A stretch of DNA of 64,000 bases from Gymnogyps californianus (lineage: Eukaryota > Chordata > Aves > Accipitriformes > Cathartidae), in assembly GCF_018139145.2 (NCBI RefSeq), contig NC_059478.1, forward strand, positions 2,728,001 to 2,792,000, read 5' to 3'. Shown here piece by piece: positions 63,045-64,000 of this stretch; within the stretch, counting starts at the first letter, position 1; each line of letters begins with the position of its first letter. The notes below the pieces were generated by a model. It was not told the DNA's origin, did no database searches, and saw nothing but the letters and a program-made list of their open reading frames with translations. A program made the position numbers and the translations under genes.

Positions 63045-63227
63045 ATGAGGAATACGTTCCTACTATTGCTTTTACTTCATGCAATTGTAGTTGCTACAGG
63101 GATGTCAGGATCATACAGTGGAGACGACGTTATTTCTGATACTGGAAGCAAGGGGGCCAGGCAACCCTGTAGCACACACTGTGAAGTTGCAGCTGGTTGG
63201 AACGGGACTTGGACGTCTGTCATTTAA
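63045..63227 (+). CDS. Hypothetical small secreted-protein candidate
   Basis: An ATG opens a 60-codon frame beginning MRNTFLLLLLLHAIVVATG. A basic residue is followed by a Leu/Val/Ala hydrophobic core and a small-residue end, as in a cleavable signal peptide (residues 1 to about 19). The rest is short, with Ser/Gly/Asp-rich sequence, two Cys (PCSTHC) and an N-glycosylation-type NGT. A TATA-like box lies about 110 bp upstream. It could be a single-exon small peptide or the first exon of a gene continuing past the window. No clear donor is seen, and an overlapping plus frame runs through the same bases. No family recognised. Confidence 0.2.
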   Translation: MRNTFLLLLLLHAIVVATGMSGSYSGDDVISDTGSKGARQPCSTHCEVAAGWNGTWTSVI

Positions 63228-64000
63228 TCAATTACTTTATAAATGGTTACTGCATTTTTTTGGTAAATGGTCAGGTAAAAAAAAAAACAAACCACATTCT
63301 GGTGTAACACATCCAGCTGGCAACAGCTTTACAGTTCAACAGAGGAAATTTTTTTTCTTCTAATTTGGATATACTGACCTAACTCAGGATTGCCTGCGCC
63401 CTCCCCACAGTGTCCTTGCTGCCTTTTGACAAATACAGATACAGCACTTTTACATGTGGGTCTTCCCAATTAAGGTAAATACAGAAATTAATCCCCCAAA
63501 CTAGCAAGTTTCACTTTCTGCTCTGTAAAGGGAAAACAATTTTGCATCCAATAGCTGCACATGTAACTATTGTATAAGTGTCAGGAGAGAAGAAAAACAT
63601 TTTTTATTCACGTTTCCGCACGCGTAAGAAACATTAGCGGATGGTTGGGAGATCACAGAACTGTAGATCCATCCCACCTTTCGGTAGTGGCTCTTCCCAT
63701 ATTAACAGAGTGGCTGAAAGCTATTAATACAGAATGAATATCTGCTTGATAATGTAAGAGCCAGGAGGATGGGAGATTCACACCAGCCTAACCCAATCAC
63801 CTACGTTACACAGCTCGTCTCTCCAGTTGAAAAGGCAATACGGACTCCTTTTCTGCAAAGCCACCTGGAGGGCTTACCCCCACACATTGACCAGATAAAG
63901 CTGAGAAAAACCAGCTTCCCGTTGTTGGTGCCTTAAGTTAAATGCCTGTAACAAGACGACGTGACCAACTGACTGTCAACTCTTCTAAAACATGGAGATG
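63228..64000. other. Non-coding stretch to window end
   Basis: No gene or repeat recognised. A poly-A run lies near 63277-63286. A faint CR1-like ATCACAGAACTGTAG near 63652-63666 is too short to call. Confidence 0.5.

Noticed and set aside
63652..63700. ATCACAGAACTG resembling a reverse CR1 terminus
   Set aside because: Only a dozen bases match and the expected downstream segments are absent.
1..64000. CRISPR arrays, phage or bacterial operons, rRNA and tRNA genes
   Set aside because: No regularly spaced direct repeats, Shine-Dalgarno-led gene clusters or cloverleaf sequences are visible; the window is vertebrate nuclear DNA.

Overview
The window looks like about 64 kb of gene-poor nuclear DNA from a bird. 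The main evidence is CR1 non-LTR retrotransposon sequence. There is one long 5'-truncated copy (about 48136-49725), one internally deleted copy in reverse orientation (53766-54360), two short 3' tails (30764-30924 and about 46920-46989) and two older, decayed relics (about 14990-15505 and 16725-16990). The sequence is AT-rich, has vertebrate-style CpG scarcity broken by a few CpG-rich patches, and shows no operon-like or dense coding organisation. The long CR1 copy resembles families common in modern birds, but I cannot name a species or chromosome. The window is best read as intergenic or deep intronic.

Region by region: 1-14.1 kb is non-coding apart from a two-copy 42-bp repeat and one CpG-rich patch (about 9330-9660). 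At 14127-14724 there is a short stretch with protein-like composition in three successive frames, either a degraded retrocopy or a splice-flanked exon; I do not recognise the protein. Relics of CR1-type elements follow (15.0-15.5 kb and 16.7-17.0 kb). GC-rich ground at 19.1-19.6 kb carries long but unconvincing open frames. A pair of perfect small hairpins lies at 20435-20512. The best CpG-island candidate is 21990-22500, with an open frame starting at an ATG at 22338. From 22.6 to 46.4 kb there are only simple repeats, a tandem and hairpin patch at 33095-33231, and one CR1 tail. A compact structured patch at 46451-46595 combines E-box-type hexamers, a near-perfect 30-33 bp inverted repeat and 17-bp tandem repeats. 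The long CR1 follows, then a GC-rich patch near 52 kb, the internally deleted CR1, and a quiet AT-rich stretch. Near the end (62929-63227) a TATA-like box precedes a 60-codon frame beginning with a signal-peptide-like segment.

No complete, recognisable host protein-coding gene, tRNA, rRNA, CRISPR array or bacterial-type system is visible. The nonrepetitive open frames here have the Ser/Leu/Cys/Phe-rich composition of chance frames. I found no convincing new multi-gene system. The observations most worth checking are the 14.1-14.7 kb coding-like relic, the 46.5 kb hairpin patch, the 22 kb CpG island, the 63 kb promoter-plus-signal-peptide candidate, and the large internal deletion in the 54 kb CR1.
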